The translations under genes were made by a program, and so were the position numbers. Positions 5,502-5,998 of a stretch of DNA of 5,998 nucleotides are shown piece by piece. The stretch's first letter is position 1. The number at the start of each line of letters is the position of its first letter. The stretch comes from Candidatus Latescibacterota bacterium (GTDB lineage: Bacteria; Latescibacterota; UBA2968; UBA8231). The notes under the pieces were generated by a model. That model did not search any database. It was not told the origin of the DNA and worked only from the letters and a program-made list of their open reading frames with translations. The stretch covers positions 1 through 5,998 of the forward strand of contig JAJDUT010000031.1 of NCBI GenBank assembly GCA_022826515.1, read 5' to 3'.

Positions 5502-5998
5502 ATTTCCGGGGTGGAAACGCCCCGGCCTCATTGAAGCTCGCTAGCGAGTGCCTTTTTATAGGCTTCGTCCGCTATTTCCGGGGTGGAAACGCCCCGGCCT
5601 CATTGAAGCTTGCGCATCCGCTGCCAGCCCGCTGGTTCCATGAACGATTTCCGGGGTGGAAACGCCCCGGCCTCATTGAAGCGATTGGCCAGCGATCAAG
5701 AGCTCACTGACTGGCAGCATTTCCGGGGTGGAAACGCCCCGGCCTCATTGAAGCGACAGCAAGGTGGTGCCCACCACAACCCCTGCAGCGATTTCCGGGG
5801 TGGAAACGCCCCGGCCTCATTGAAGCGTCGTCTAAGAACTCGAGCACGTCCTGTCGGGCGTAATTTCCGGGGTGGAAACGCCCCGGCCTCATTGAAGCCA
5901 CTTCTTGATCTTTATATCCTCCACCCCGAACCACATTTCCGGGGTGGAAACGCCCCGGCCTCATTGAAGCGGGGCCACAAGCCCGAGGGCGTAGAGTT
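5502..5998 (+). CRISPR. CRISPR array: seven identical 36-bp repeats, six full spacers, continues past the window
   Basis: Repeats are at 5502-5537, 5574-5609, 5647-5682, 5719-5754, 5791-5826, 5863-5898 and 5935-5970. All are identical, beginning ATTTCCGGGG and ending CATTGAAGC. Spacers are at 5538-5573, 5610-5646, 5683-5718, 5755-5790, 5827-5862 and 5899-5934, 36 nt each except the second (37 nt). A seventh is cut at 5998 after 28 nt. The 3' end ATTGAAGC resembles the common ATTGAAAC-type repeat end that gives an 8-nt crRNA 5' handle, so transcription is rightward, with the leader and newest spacer at the left. Identical repeats and an intact adjacent adaptation module suggest a recently active array. 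Confidence 0.99.
5506..5525 (+). repeat. Hairpin within each CRISPR repeat (first copy given)
   Basis: In the repeat, bases 5-12 (CCGGGGTG) pair with bases 17-24 (CGCCCCGG). This gives an 8-bp stem with one G-U wobble, closed by a GAAA (GNRA) tetraloop at bases 13-16. Twelve bases follow the stem, ending in the predicted handle. A strong stem of this kind is the usual substrate of a Cas6 endonuclease, and cleavage after base 28 would leave the 8-nt AUUGAAGC handle. The same structure recurs in all seven repeats. Confidence 0.85.

Noticed and set aside
5289..5531. Minus-strand 80-residue frame across the leader
   Set aside because: It starts in the first CRISPR repeat, shows no family features, and lies in the expected leader.
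5704..5964. Minus-strand reading frame with the repeated peptide MRPGRFHPGN
   Set aside because: It is the translation of the CRISPR repeats and spacers. The 72-bp unit is divisible by three, so the frame stays open by chance.

Overview
This window is a CRISPR-Cas locus read on the + strand. The organism is most likely a Gram-negative bacterium, possibly a proteobacterium. That assignment is weak: it rests on the moderate to high GC content, the IS5-type transposase start and the kind of Cas4-Cas1 fusion present, and no gene here fixes the taxon.

Left edge (1 to about 66): the minus strand encodes the first 18 residues of an IS5-family transposase, running out of the window. An insertion sequence therefore abuts the 5' end of the first cas gene. 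Positions 44-3181 hold part of a type III-A (Csm) interference operon: csm2, csm3 and csm4, followed by a CARF-domain ancillary gene. The CARF protein shows no HEPN motif and may instead end in a RelE-like toxin domain (Cami1-like). cas10 (csm1), csm5 and cas6 are not in the window. Csm5 is absent from its usual place right after csm4, and cas10, if it is the upstream neighbour, must lie beyond the insertion sequence.

After a 99-bp spacer with small hairpins and a weak promoter candidate comes a more GC-rich adaptation module: a fused cas4-cas1 gene (the architecture typical of type I-G, formerly I-U) and cas2, 5 bp apart. A leader of about 209 bp (5293-5501) with a plausible promoter leads into a CRISPR array of seven identical 36-bp repeats and six complete spacers. 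The array continues past the right edge. The repeat folds into a GAAA-capped hairpin and ends in ATTGAAGC, so the likely crRNA 5' handle is AUUGAAGC and the array is transcribed left to right.

Working model: Cas4-Cas1 and Cas2 select, trim and integrate spacers at the leader end. crRNAs made by a Cas6 encoded elsewhere are loaded on a Csm complex (Csm2, Csm3, Csm4 plus missing Cas10 and Csm5). Target RNA is cut by the Csm3 backbone. Cyclic oligoadenylate made by Cas10 would switch on the CARF protein. The main points of interest are the hybrid III-A effector with I-G-type adaptation, the missing csm5, the non-HEPN CARF effector, and the insertion sequence that appears to supply the present start of csm2.
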